DNA of 21,698 nucleotides, from contig CAUULU010000012.1 in NCBI GenBank assembly GCA_963546185.1, positions 1 through 21,698 of the forward strand, read 5' to 3'. The translations under genes were made by a program, and so were the position numbers. This document shows positions 1 to 8,628 of the stretch, one piece after another (position 1 is the first letter of the stretch; each line of letters opens with the position of its first letter). This DNA comes from JABCPO02 sp963546185 (lineage in GTDB: Bacteria > Bacillota > Clostridia > TANB77 > CAG-508). The notes under the pieces are model-generated. The model was not told the origin of the DNA and searched no databases. It saw only the letters and a list, made by a program, of their open reading frames with translations.

Positions 1-1628
1 GGTCTGGTGTATTTGTTCTTGTTGTAGCCATTACACGTATTATTGTTGCAACATCTCCAACATGTCCGAAATAGTTTTCTGAATTTTCTTTGTATTCTTT
101 TACTTCTTTAGCATATCCGAAATTCTCCTGCAAGCTCTTTTATAGTATTAAACCATTCTTCTTTTTCTGAATTTTCATTATATATTTCTAAATATCTTTC
201 TACAATATTAATTATCCTTGCTTTTTCTTCTGCTGTCAAATTTTCAAATGTTTGGTATTCTCTATCCATTTTTTCAAATAAGTCATTATACATATATATA
301 TTTAACTCATATATTTCACTATATTTTGATATATCTTTTCTAGGCTTTTTAACATTACCTCTTTCTATTCCAAATACTTCTAATGTTCTTTCTTTTTGTG
401 TTGTTATTAAATCATATGTTTTTTCATCATATTTCTTACTCCAGTTTAATACTTCTTCATATAGTTTTTCTGTTGTAAGTCTTGATATATAGTTTTTAGA
501 AACATCTAATAATTTAACACTATCAAAAAGTGCCCCTGCAACTCCCATTTTTCCTATTTTAAAATCAAATTCTGTAATATCTTTATCTGGATTTTGTTTT
601 CTCCACATTTCAAAATTTGAGTTCATTACATTTAAGAAATATTCTTCTATTGCATCTACTGGTACACCTTCTTCTAAATAGTATGATGCTTTTGCTTCTG
701 GATCTTTTCTCTTACTTAATTTTCTTCTATTTCCATTATCTAATTTTTGAAGTGGTGCTGGATGTGCATATTTAGGTACATCAAATCCAAGTGTTAAGAA
801 TAATCCTACATGTAGTGCTACAGATGGAAACCATTCATCTGTCCTTATAACCAAGTTTGTTCCCATTAAATGATCATCTATAACATGTGCAAAATGATAT
901 GTTGGAAGTCCATCTTTTTTAATTATTACTATATCTTGATCATCTTGTGGAAGTTCTAATTTTCCTTTAACTAAATCTGTTATTATTATTTTCTTATTAT
1001 AGTCTCCTTCAGACTTAAATCTTAAAACATAAGGTATACCTTCTTTTATTTTTTCAATTGCTAATTCTGCTGGCATATCCCTATATTTTGACCAAAGTCC
1101 ATACATTCCTGTCCTTAATTTTGATGCTCTTTGTTTTTCTCTTACTTCTTCTAATTCTTCCTTAGTGTAAAAACATGGATATGCTTTTCCTTCTTCTATT
1201 AAATGTTTTGCATATGCCATATATATTTCTTTTCTTTGGCTTTGAATATATGGTCCATATTGTCCAAATTCTTCTATTTTACCATTATTTATTCTTACAC
1301 CTTCATCTGGTATTAGATTATAGTTTTGCATTGTTTTTACTATTTCTTCTATACCATTTTCAATACCTCTTTCAGTATCTGTGTCTTCTATTCTAAGATA
1401 AAATATTCCACCTGTTCTTTTTGCCATCATCTTACTTACAAGTGCTGTATATACTCCACCTGTATGCATAAAACCAGTAGGACTAGGTGCAAATCTTGTT
1501 ACATATGCCCCTTGTTTTAATTCTCTTTTTGGATATTTTTCTTCATAATATGATATATCTTTTAATTCTATACCATTAAAGATTAAATCTGCTAATTCTT
1601 TTCTTAATTTTTTTTCATTATCATCCAT
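1..1628 (-). CDS. gltX: Glutamyl-tRNA synthetase, 3' end outside window, one +1 frameshift site
   Basis: This is a class I aminoacyl-tRNA synthetase that charges tRNA with glutamate in the cytoplasm. The class I signature APSPTGFMHTGG is at residues 47-58, and KLSKR, the KMSKS-type loop, is at 303-307. The start ATG at 1628 follows AGAGGTG four bases upstream. The plain reading frame stops at 108. An extra C (plus-strand G at 119) sits before the Gly504 codon, in the context TTT[C]GGA TAT. Skipping it keeps the frame open to the window edge, about 39 more codons that read as a normal helical C-terminus. A CTT GGA pair at 786-791 in the same gene has no extra base. The gene starts 33 bases after the RNase J stop, so the two are probably co-transcribed. 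Identity is secure; decoding by +1 frameshift is inferred. Confidence 0.93.
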
Positions 1629-1661
1629 TATACACCTCTATTTAATAATACCTTTATTTAA

Positions 1662-3514
1662 TTATACTTCTACAATTATTGGAAGTATCATAGGATCTCT
1701 TTTTGTCTTTTTAAATATATATTTTTGTAGCTTATTCTTAACTATAGCTTTTACTGTTGACCATTCTTTTTCTTCTAAGTCATTAATTTCTACTTTAACT
1801 AATTCTTTTAAAGTTTGAAGTAATTCTTCATTTTCTCTTACATATACAAATCCTCTTGAAATTATATCAGGATCTGATATAAGGCCTCCTGTTTCTTGTG
1901 AAAGGTTAAGAACTACTATTATAAGTCCATCTTGTGAAAGCATTTGTCTGTCTCTTAAAACAATGTTTCCAACATCACCAACTCCGAAGACCATCTACAA
2001 ATGTCTTACCTGCTTCTACTTTACCTGTAAATTTAGCTTCTTTTTCTGATACTTCTAATACTTTACCGGTTTTCCATTATCATTATATTTTTCTTGTCTA
2101 TACCCATTTCTACTGCTGTGGCTCTATGTGCATATAATTGTCTTATTTCACCATGTACTGGTAAGAAATATTTAGGTTTTACAAGTTCTAATAATAATTT
2201 TTGTTCTTCTTGGCAAGCATGTCCTGATACGTGAATATGTTCTAAAGACGAATATACAACTTCTACTCCTCTTTTCATTATACTGTTTATAACCTTTGAT
2301 ACACTTGGTTCATTACCTGGTATTGGTGTTGCAGATATTACTACTAAGTCATTTTGTTGTAATTTTATCTTCTTATGTTGTCCTACTGCTATTCTTGTAA
2401 GTGCTGACATAGGTTCACCTTGACTTCCTGTTGTTAGTATAAGTAGTCTATGATCTTCTATAGTGTTTATAAGATCTAAGTCTACAAACATTTCATCTGG
2501 TGCATCTATATAATCAAGTTCTCTTGCAATTTCAAGCATTTTTTCCATTGATCTACCTGATACTGCAACTTTTCTTCCATATTTTCTAGCTAGGTTCACA
2601 AGTCCTTGTACCCTGTTTACATTTGATGCAAATGTTGCAACAATTATTCTCTTCTTACAATTTTCAAACATCTTATCAAATACTTTACCTACAGAAGATT
2701 CAGACATTGTAAATCCTTTTCTTTCTGCATTTGTACTATCTGATAATAATGCTAAAACTCCTTCTCTTCCAAGTTCACCAAGTCTTGATAAGTTCATATG
2801 TTTACCATCTACTGGTGTATATTCTATCTTAAAGTCACCTGTATGTATAATTGTTCCTACATCTGTTTTAATTGCAAGCATTGCTGAATCTGGAATACTG
2901 TGTGCTGATGCTATAAACTCTACTGAGAATTTACCAAGTTTAATTATATCACCAAATTCTACAACATTTAGTTCTGCTTTTGCATCTAAATTATGTTCTT
3001 TAAGTTTAGAATTTATAAGACCTATTGTAAAGGCTGTTGAATATATTGGCACATTTACCTTTTTAAGTAAATATGGTATTGAACCTATATGATCTTCGTG
3101 ACCATGTGTTATAACAAGTCCTTTTATTCTATCTATATTTTTTTCTATATATGTAAAATCTGGAATAACAATATCTACTCCAAGCATATCATCTTCTGGG
3201 AATGCAAGTCCACAGTCTACAATTATTGCTTCATTATTATATTCAAATACTGTTATGTTTTTTCCTATTTCTTCAAGTCCACCAAGTGGTATTATTTTAA
3301 TTGAATCCTTATTCCCACTTACTTTTGTATTCTTAACATTATTATTCTTTTTAACTACATTATTACTATTATTATCAGTATTTTTCTTATTTACTACTTT
3401 TTTAGTAATAGGTTTCTTCTTTCTTATTTTCTTTTCTTTTTCACTTACTATACTTTTTGTTCCTACATTAGTGATATTAGTTTCTTCATGTTCTTTTATT
3501 CTTCTACTTCCCAT
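1662..3514 (-). CDS. rnj: Ribonuclease J, two +1 frameshift sites
   Basis: This is a metallo-beta-lactamase/beta-CASP nuclease with 5'-3' exo- and endonuclease activity, central to mRNA decay and rRNA processing in Bacillota. Residues 1-70 are a Lys/Asn-rich extension. The zinc motif HGHEDH is at 137-142, and the C-terminus holds the usual RNase J domain. The ATG at 3514 has AAGGAG seven bases upstream. The plain frame breaks twice: at AAC[C]GGT before Gly483 (2066-2068) and CTT[C]GGA before Gly510 (1984-1986). Removing both Cs gives 616 residues with continuous RNase J similarity. Nine bases before the first site, an ATG GAA contains an untouched GGA, and CTT GGA at 2768-2773 is also intact. 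RNase J is usually essential or important, so a broken gene is unlikely. The paralogue number (J1 or J2) is not resolved. Confidence 0.93.
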
Positions 3515-3561
3515 CTAATATCTCCTTTTTCTCTTCTATTTTATATATTTGTTCATATACT

Positions 3562-3590
3562 AAAAATCACTTAAGATATCTACCTTAAGT
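3562..3590 (-). promoter_or_regulatory. Possible weak attenuator hairpin in the rnj leader
   Basis: A 7-bp stem (3569-3575 with 3584-3590, ACTTAAG/CTTAAGT, 8-base loop) is followed in the transcript by GATTTTTAG. It lies between the rnj promoter and the rnj start, so it may be a weak attenuator or a processing site. The stem has only two G-C pairs, so it may be nothing. Confidence 0.3.
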
Positions 3591-3808
3591 AACCTATATT
3601 TTACACGCAAAAATAGCATGTAAAAATACATCTTTTATTACTTTTTATCTTACTTTGTCTTTATTCTATTTAATTTTATCATTTTAATTTATTTGATTTT
3701 TTTATTTAATTTTAATTATTTTACTATTTATCACTAACAATGTATGTATTTTCCCGTACCATACATTTTCTTGTATTTTTTCCGAACATATTATATATAA
3801 GTACCTTT

Positions 3809-3837
3809 ATTATATATAAATATATAAATGTTGTCAA
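3809..3837 (-). promoter_or_regulatory. Sigma-A promoter for rnj-gltX
   Basis: The -35 element TTGACA (3832-3837) and the -10 element TATAAT (3809-3814) both match consensus exactly and are 17 bases apart. Transcription would start near 3802, leaving an RNase J leader of nearly 290 nt. The stretch 3515-3808 otherwise holds no convincing gene; it is AT-rich with a few small inverted repeats. Confidence 0.75.
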
Positions 3838-3897
3838 ATTAATAATTTTAAGGTTAATTATCATTTGAAACGAACCACTACAACTATTATTCAATAG

Positions 3898-3920
3898 AAA
3901 AAGACCCTTTCAGGTCTTTT
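3898..3920 (-). terminator. Rho-independent terminator of the orphan gene at 3919-4452
   Basis: The perfect stem AAAAGACC/GGTCTTTT (3899-3906 with 3913-3920) has a 6-base loop and is followed on the minus strand by a run of T. It overlaps the stop codon at 3919-3921. It separates the orphan gene from the rnj promoter. Confidence 0.8.
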
Positions 3921-4452
3921 ATTTATTACTATGTTCAAAGATTTTTTTTAATTTTCTTTTCTCTGATAGAGTCATTTTATAATGCATATCTGCACTAAGT
4001 TTTCTCCACTTTTTAATTAAATTACAAATTCGATTAAATTTTTCTATTTTTACTATCTTTTTATTATTTTTATTACAATACTTTTTATATGTATTATAAT
4101 CTTTAAAAACATCCTCAAAGAACAAATGAATATATTTGTCCTTAATTGGGTATCCATAAATTTCTTCAATCTTATTCTGAATCTTAGCTCTCCCATCATA
4201 GTATTTATGAATTTCTTCACTTAATTGGTGGTATCTCCATCTTAATATATCAGTTATATAGATTGATGTAAATTTATTAACACTAAATGGGGAAAATGAT
4301 AACATTCTTTTGTCTTGTCCCCTAAGTATTTTGTGTATTTTAACATTTGCCTTATTATTTTTGACAATTAGATTTATAATAAATCTCTCTATCTCTTTCC
4401 GCTCTTGAATTAATTCTTCATAATTCATATTTTCTATTTTTTTCATATTCAT
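3919..4452 (-). CDS. Orphan basic protein with an in-frame CGG codon
   Basis: I do not recognise this protein of up to 177 residues. It is rich in Lys, Ile and Tyr, probably helical, with no signal peptide or membrane segment. GGAGG lies three bases from the ATG at 4452 and nine from the ATG at 4446; the second spacing is better, giving 175 residues. Codon 18 (4399-4401) is CGG in the context GAG CGG AAA and must be read as a sense codon for the frame to continue: a +1 shift there reaches TAG within a few codons. It also uses CGA. This is unlike the conserved genes around it, where CGG occurs only at frameshift sites, and suggests recent transfer. It is preceded by a structured leader and a 6-aa ORF and followed by its own terminator. 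Confidence 0.6.
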   Translation of the reverse strand: MNMKKIENMNYEELIQERKEIERFIINLIVKNNKANVKIHKILRGQDKRMLSFSPFSVNKFTSIYITDILRWRYHQLSEEIHKYYDGRAKIQNKIEEIYGYPIKDKYIHLFFEDVFKDYNTYKKYCNKNNKKIVKIEKFNRICNLIKKWRKLSADMHYKMTLSEKRKLKKIFEHSNK

Positions 4453-4480
4453 TTTCCTCCATGTTTTTTGTATTAAGATA

Positions 4481-4502
4481 GGCTAGAAATTCTATTCTAG
4501 CC
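4481..4502 (-). promoter_or_regulatory. Leader hairpin overlapping the stop of a mini-ORF
   Basis: GGCTAGAA (4481-4488) pairs perfectly with TTCTAGCC (4495-4502). The 8-bp stem covers the stop of the 6-codon ORF at 4497-4517 and lies 20 bases ahead of the ribosome binding site of the orphan gene. A ribosome ending on the mini-ORF would melt it. No T-run follows, so any effect would be on translation or RNA stability rather than termination. Confidence 0.45.
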
Positions 4503-4517
4503 CTCATCTAACTCCAT
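4497..4517 (-). CDS. Six-residue leader peptide (MELDEG)
   Basis: ATG at 4517 follows AGGAG with an ideal 5-base spacing, and the ORF ends in TAG after six codons. Its stop lies inside the 8-bp hairpin at 4481-4502. The good ribosome binding site and its place upstream of the orphan gene suggest a regulatory leader peptide. Expression is inferred only from the sequence. Confidence 0.4.
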   Translation of the reverse strand: MELDEG

Positions 4518-4519
4518 TT

Positions 4520-4790
4520 TTACTCCTATTTAATGGATTATTATGTATTACTTTATGTTCCTCCTAATTAAGATATAATTAGGCTAAAATAATAGATATA
4601 GAAGTCTTTCTTCCTATAAGCTTATTCTTAAATAAATGGATAAAATTAAGAATTATTGTATATTAAAATCAAATTTAATATGCAAAACCTTATAAGTTTC
4701 TATATTATTACTTTACTTCCACAAAGATGTTCTGAATATATACTACACTCTTTAATATTTATTAAATAGCTCATATATCTCATCATATAT
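4520..4790 (-). ncRNA. Structured 5' leader RNA
   Basis: Between the promoter at 4791-4819 and the mini-ORF the transcript contains several inverted repeats. These are ATATTAAA/TTTAATAT around 4660-4682, TTCTTAA/TTAAGAA around 4625-4652, a CTAATTA/TAATTAG hairpin around 4565-4583 that ends in AGGAGG, and a longer-range pairing of the type AATAAT..ATAGAA with TTCTAT..ATTATT enclosing the first two. This could be a structured leader or a small RNA. I could not match it to a known riboswitch, and AT-rich sequence forms such repeats by chance. Confidence 0.3.
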
Positions 4791-4819
4791 AATATAACAC
4801 TTTCCGATAATTATGTCAA
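4791..4819 (-). promoter_or_regulatory. Sigma-A promoter of the orphan-gene leader
   Basis: TTGACA (4814-4819) and TATATT (4791-4796) are 17 bases apart, immediately after the stop of the prepilin gene. It would give a leader of roughly 340 nt before the orphan gene at 4452. Confidence 0.65.
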
Positions 4820-4824
4820 CAGGA

Positions 4825-6016
4825 TTAATACTCTAATATCTTATGAGGTGTTCCTCCTGCATTAGATGCATTTGTACTTTTTTGTAATTTAGTTGTTGGT
4901 CTTAATCTTACAACACTTCTTAAAGATAATATCCCCCCATAGCCTGGTGCAAACATTCTATCTCCCATTGCAGTTCCATCATCATAATATATCATTCCAT
5001 CTACTCTAGTTGCTCTCCAAGATTCTGAAGTCATTTCACCTAAAACATGTTCTGCTTTACCATAATCCGAAAATGGATATACAATGTAATAACCTGATCT
5101 TTTTATTGTAATATTTTGTGTTAATGTTGTTTCTATCTGATTAGGTTCCAATAATTCTGTGATTATACTATCACTTCTACTCTTATTATTTTGTGACTGC
5201 ATATAATCAATTGTATCAATTTTGTCTCCTATATTTTTATTCATAATAATTTCTTCTGATATACTCATTTGCCTTTTATGATTTTCTGGCGTAGTATTTA
5301 GCCAATATTCATCATCTTCCCAATTAAGACTTCTTGCATATATTCCTTTACTTGGTTTACTATATAATTTTTTAGCGATATCATTTAACAGGAATACTCC
5401 ATTATTATAGCCTTGAGATAAATTTAAACCTATTTCTTTAGTTGTTGAATCACTAATAATATCCATACTTCCGTCATCATATTTTCTAAGTATCCTCCAT
5501 CTCAAATTTTCTTGTGGAATGTCATCATTATGTGCTCCAGTATATTTGAAAGCCACTCTTTCTTGTGGATATGGCGTTGATACAGTATCTGGAACATAAT
5601 CTATATAATCTCCTATCTCTATATCATCTCTATTATATTCTGGAGATGCAATTTCTTTTATTTCAACTTTTCCCTTGTTATCAACTATATAATTAGTATT
5701 TTCTATTGTAACTTTCATTGGAAATGTTGTACTTGTTATAGTAGTATTAAACTTATTTTCTATTTCATTTTTTACTGTATTAAATTCTAATGATCCTTTT
5801 TCATTAATAGTTCCGAAGTACCATTGTCTGTAATCTTTCTTTTGTTTCTGCTTGTTGTGATTCCTTTTTAGCCTTACTTGCCTTAACAATTAATCCATTC
5901 TCACCTAATGCCATTTGTATTGCTATTGCTGCTAATAATAACATTATAACTATTGTTATAACTAGCGCAAGTAATGTTATTGCTTCTTTTCTTTTTGTCT
6001 TTTGTATAATTTTCAT
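4825..6016 (-). CDS. Prepilin-like surface protein, one +1 frameshift site
   Basis: The N-terminus has a short basic leader and a long hydrophobic helix (AITLLALVITIVIMLLLAAI) typical of the type IV pilin-like proteins of uncultured clostridia. The C-terminal two thirds is a globular extracellular domain with NNGVFLLND and a closing LSLRSVVRLRP segment, seen in many such proteins. The ATG at 6016 has AGGA six bases upstream; the ATG at 6031 has no such site. The frame breaks after residue 67 at CTT[C]GGA (5813-5815). Skipping the C joins the pilin helix to its C-terminal domain, giving 396 residues. Without it the product would be about 70 residues, and the second half would lack any plausible start. 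The DNA encoding the N-terminal helix closely resembles that at 21181-21290. The exact role (pilus subunit or surface protein) is unknown. Confidence 0.82.
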
Positions 6017-6416
6017 TTTCTTTCCTTTCATATTTGCTAATATATACTATACATTTTCTTACCATTTCTTTTTTTTCCTTACTTACTAAGTTTATAATTA
6101 TTTCTGCTTTCTTATTTAAGTAATTATTTTCAGAAATAAAATATAAATTATTTCCTTTTAAGTGTATTTTCCAAAGTCTATATTTGAAATTCATTTCTTT
6201 CAATTTTACATTCCTGTAAAGTATCTTTTGAAAATCTAATAATGAATCCAACAAATTTTCAAATTCTTGCTTGTCTAAATTAATTAAATTTTCTAATATT
6301 TTAAAATCATATGATATTTTTAAATCATTATATTTACATTTTAAGTAATTTATTTTATTTTTAAACTCACTTACCCTATATTTCAATTCTGGCATTTTCA
6401 TTCTTTTATTTCCCAT
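5901..6416 (-). CDS. Small basic coiled-coil-like protein, overlaps the prepilin start
   Basis: I do not recognise this protein of up to 171 residues, but it is a clear paralogue of the gene at 6519-6887. Both share a basic heptad-rich N-terminus, an EFENLL/EFESLL motif and a YRLWKI/QSLWRI motif. The ATG at 6416 is nine bases from GGAG; the ATG at 6425 abuts that site and is less likely. Compared with its paralogue the ORF runs about 40 codons too far and reads out of frame through the first 120 bases of the prepilin gene, so the true end may be earlier. An A8 run near 6071-6078 could be where the original frame was lost; one shift there leads to a stop almost at once. The hairpin TTAGTC/GACTAA precedes the ribosome binding site. 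Confidence 0.55.
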   Translation of the reverse strand: MGNKRMKMPELKYRVSEFKNKINYLKCKYNDLKISYDFKILENLINLDKQEFENLLDSLLDFQKILYRNVKLKEMNFKYRLWKIHLKGNNLYFISENNYLNKKAEIIINLVSKEKKEMVRKCIVYISKYERKENENYTKDKKKRSNNITCASYNNSYNVIISSNSNTNGIR

Positions 6417-6518
6417 CTCTATCATCTCCTCTTAGTCCAAAAATTATTAGACTAATATTATTTACTATGATTTATAATTTAAGAAAGAGAATATATTTAT
6501 ATCCTCTTTCATTTATCT

Positions 6519-6887
6519 TTATAAGATTCTTCTTGTTATGATAATTTTATTATTACTTTTTAAATTATTTTTTAAAGTTACTTCTTGTTTTATATTTCTA
6601 TTCCGAGAAATTATTGTCATTTTATTGTTCTCAACATCTATTCGCCATAAACTCTGCTGAAATTTTTCCAGTCGTTTATCATTAACCAGATTCATTTCGA
6701 ATGACTCTAGGTTTCTCAATAAACTTTCAAATTCATATCTTTCTATGAAAATAACATTATTAATCACTTCCGGATTATAATAAATCCGTATATTAGCTTT
6801 CCTTAACGAATATACCCTTTCCTTAAATTTTTTCACTCTTTCTTTCATTTCTTGTAATGATACTTTCTTTTTCTTTTTCATTGTCAT
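6519..6887 (-). CDS. Small basic coiled-coil-like protein with two in-frame CGG codons
   Basis: This protein of about 122 residues is a paralogue of 5901-6416 and has no function I recognise. It has a basic N-terminal helix, EFESLL, and a QSLWRI strand motif. GAGGAG lies four bases from the ATG at 6887 and ten from an ATG at 6881; either could be the start. Codons at 6786-6788 (ATA CGG ATT) and 6603-6605 (TCT CGG AAT) must be sense for the frame to continue. The first aligns with Lys in the paralogue and the second with Glu, so arginine is plausible for the first. It also uses CGA. The site ATA CGG A is identical to a frameshift site in uvrA, so in this host the full protein may not be made. 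A long AT-rich hairpin (TAGTTT/AAACTA) precedes the ribosome binding site. Confidence 0.6.
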   Translation of the reverse strand: MTMKKKKKVSLQEMKERVKKFKERVYSLRKANIRIYYNPEVINNVIFIERYEFESLLRNLESFEMNLVNDKRLEKFQQSLWRIDVENNKMTIISRNRNIKQEVTLKNNLKSNNKIIITRRIL

Positions 6888-6943
6888 CACTCTCCTCTAG
6901 TTTTAAAATTTTTTCAAACTATCTATCTAATTTATTTTACATA

Positions 6944-8448
6944 TTATAATATCACATTTATTATATTTGTCAATTTTAGCTCCTTTGTTCGTATATTATT
7001 CACGAACTCCTCATCATGTTCTATAAATATAAGTGTAGGATTTGTACTTAATATTAATTCTTCAAGCTGTATTCTAGACATAACATCAATATAGTTAAGT
7101 GGTTCATCCCATATAAATATATGTGCTTTTTTAGATAAGCTTGATGCTATCATAATCTTTTTCTTTTGACCATCACTATATTTATCTATATCTATATTAT
7201 ATAGGTTACTTGGAAAGTTTAATCTTGCAAGTGTTGATTTAAATATATGTTCATCTATATCTTCTTTTATTATATATTCTTTTAGATTTCCTTTTAATCC
7301 TGATATATCTTGTCCTACATATGATATTTTTAGGTCTTTTGGTTTTACTATATTACCTACATAATTTGTTAATTTACCTAATATTATATTTATTAATGTA
7401 GATTTTCCGACTTCCATTTTTACCTGTTATTACTAATCTATCACCTTTTTCTAGTTCTAAATTAATATTTTTAAATACATAATTTTTATCATCATATGTA
7501 TATCCCAAATCTTCAAGCCTTATTAGTGTATTTTTATGATGTTCTATAGTATTTAATATTAATGGTATTTTCTTATCTACATTTTTAAGTAATTTTTCTT
7601 TTTCTTCTATAGCCTTTTCTTTTCTTCTTTCTATATTTTTAGAAGTCTTCATCATTTTTGCTGCTAAATGTCCAATATGTCCTTTATCAGCATGACTACT
7701 TTCTTTGCCATATTTACTACTTTCTACACTATCAGACCATCTTTTTGTATTTTCTTGTGCAACTTTAAGTTTTTTTATCTCTCTTTTTAATTTTTCATTT
7801 TCAACTTGTTCATCTTTTTCTTTCCTCTTATAATTTTCATACCATGAACTAAAATTACCACTTTGTACTTCTATATCTGTATTGTTTATTGATATTATAT
7901 GGTCTACTGTATTATCTAAAAATCTTCTATCATGTGATATTAATATATATCCTTTTTTCTTGTTTAAATATTTAGCAAGTATTTCTCTTCCTTCTCTATC
8001 TAAATGGTTTGTTGGTTCATCTATTAATAATACCCCTTCTTCTTTTAGAAAAAATATAGCAAACAATATTTTTATCCTCTGACCATGTGATAATGTTTTA
8101 AAAGGCCTATATAATAATTCTGTATCAATCCCTAACATATTTAGTTCTTTAAATAATTTCCAATCTTCCGCAAACATAACATGCTTATAGTATAAGTCTA
8201 TCCCCATATTATTATAGTCTTCTTCTGTTATAATAGGTGGAAATTTTATAAGCTTATCACTACTTATTATTTTTCCCTGATATTTTTCTTCACCTAATAA
8301 TAGTTTAAACAATGTACTTTTTCCGAATACCGTTTTTACCAATTAGTCCTATCTTCCAGTTTGTATCAATACTAAATGATATATCTTCAAATATATTATC
8401 ACTCCCTGGATATGCAAATGTTAATTTTTCTATTTTAATTATTGACAT
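6944..8448 (-). CDS. Lsa-like ABC-F ribosome protection protein, two +1 frameshift sites
   Basis: ABC-F proteins bind the ribosomal E site and displace antibiotics or relieve stalls. This one has two ATPase domains joined by a charged linker with WSDSVESSKYG and GHIGHLAAKMM, which resembles the Lsa/Vga antibiotic-resistance group. Walker B and the Glu switch are visible as LLIDEPTNHLD and FIWDEPLNYID; the signatures are LSHGQ and YSDGQ. The ATG at 8448 follows AGGAGG with five bases between. The frame breaks at ATT[C]GGA before Gly42 (8323-8325) and AGT[C]GGA before Gly347 (7407-7409). Both are the last glycine of a Walker A motif, so removing the C restores GIGKST and GSGKST and gives 500 residues. 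Drug specificity cannot be told from sequence alone. An attenuator-like hairpin lies in the leader. Confidence 0.87.
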
Positions 8449-8491
8449 ATATACCTCCTTTTTAGAACTTACTTCAATATAAAGACATATT

Positions 8492-8530
8492 AAAAACACC
8501 ATTTTAGAATATAGAATACTCCAAAATGGT
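8492..8530 (-). terminator. Hairpin and T-run in the ABC-F leader, possible attenuator
   Basis: The 8-bp stem ACCATTTT/AAAATGGT (8498-8505 with 8523-8530), with more partial pairing inside, is followed on the minus strand by GTTTTTA. It lies about 45 bases upstream of the ABC-F start. It may end the transcript of the small membrane protein at 8629-8871. The space after it holds no clear promoter, so ABC-F probably depends on read-through, which would make it an attenuator. Confidence 0.55.
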
Positions 8531-8582
8531 ATGTACATTAATATCTATATAACCATATACTTATAATTCTTCATATTATACA

Positions 8583-8606
8583 AGTTATAGTTATAGTTAT
8601 AGTTAT
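8583..8606. repeat. Hexanucleotide tandem repeat (agttat)x4
   Basis: Four perfect copies of agttat are followed by att/tta triplet repeats to about 8636, between the small membrane gene and the ABC-F leader hairpin. A simple repeat of this kind could vary in length. Confidence 0.8.
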
Positions 8607-8628
8607 AATTATTATTATTATATTATTA

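Noticed and set aside
66..68. CGG before GGA near the end of gltX as another frameshift site
   Set aside because: In the corrected frame it is TTC GGA, two complete codons, so no base is extra.
1175..1520. Plus-strand open frames opposite gltX and elsewhere
   Set aside because: They are shadows of minus-strand genes, with no ribosome binding site and low-complexity composition.
3727..3789. Short ORF with in-frame CGG in the rnj leader (ATG at 3789)
   Set aside because: It has no ribosome binding site at proper distance and starts very near the predicted transcription start.
5067..5069. CGG in the prepilin gene as a frameshift site
   Set aside because: It spans TCG GAT in the correct frame; protein text is continuous through it.
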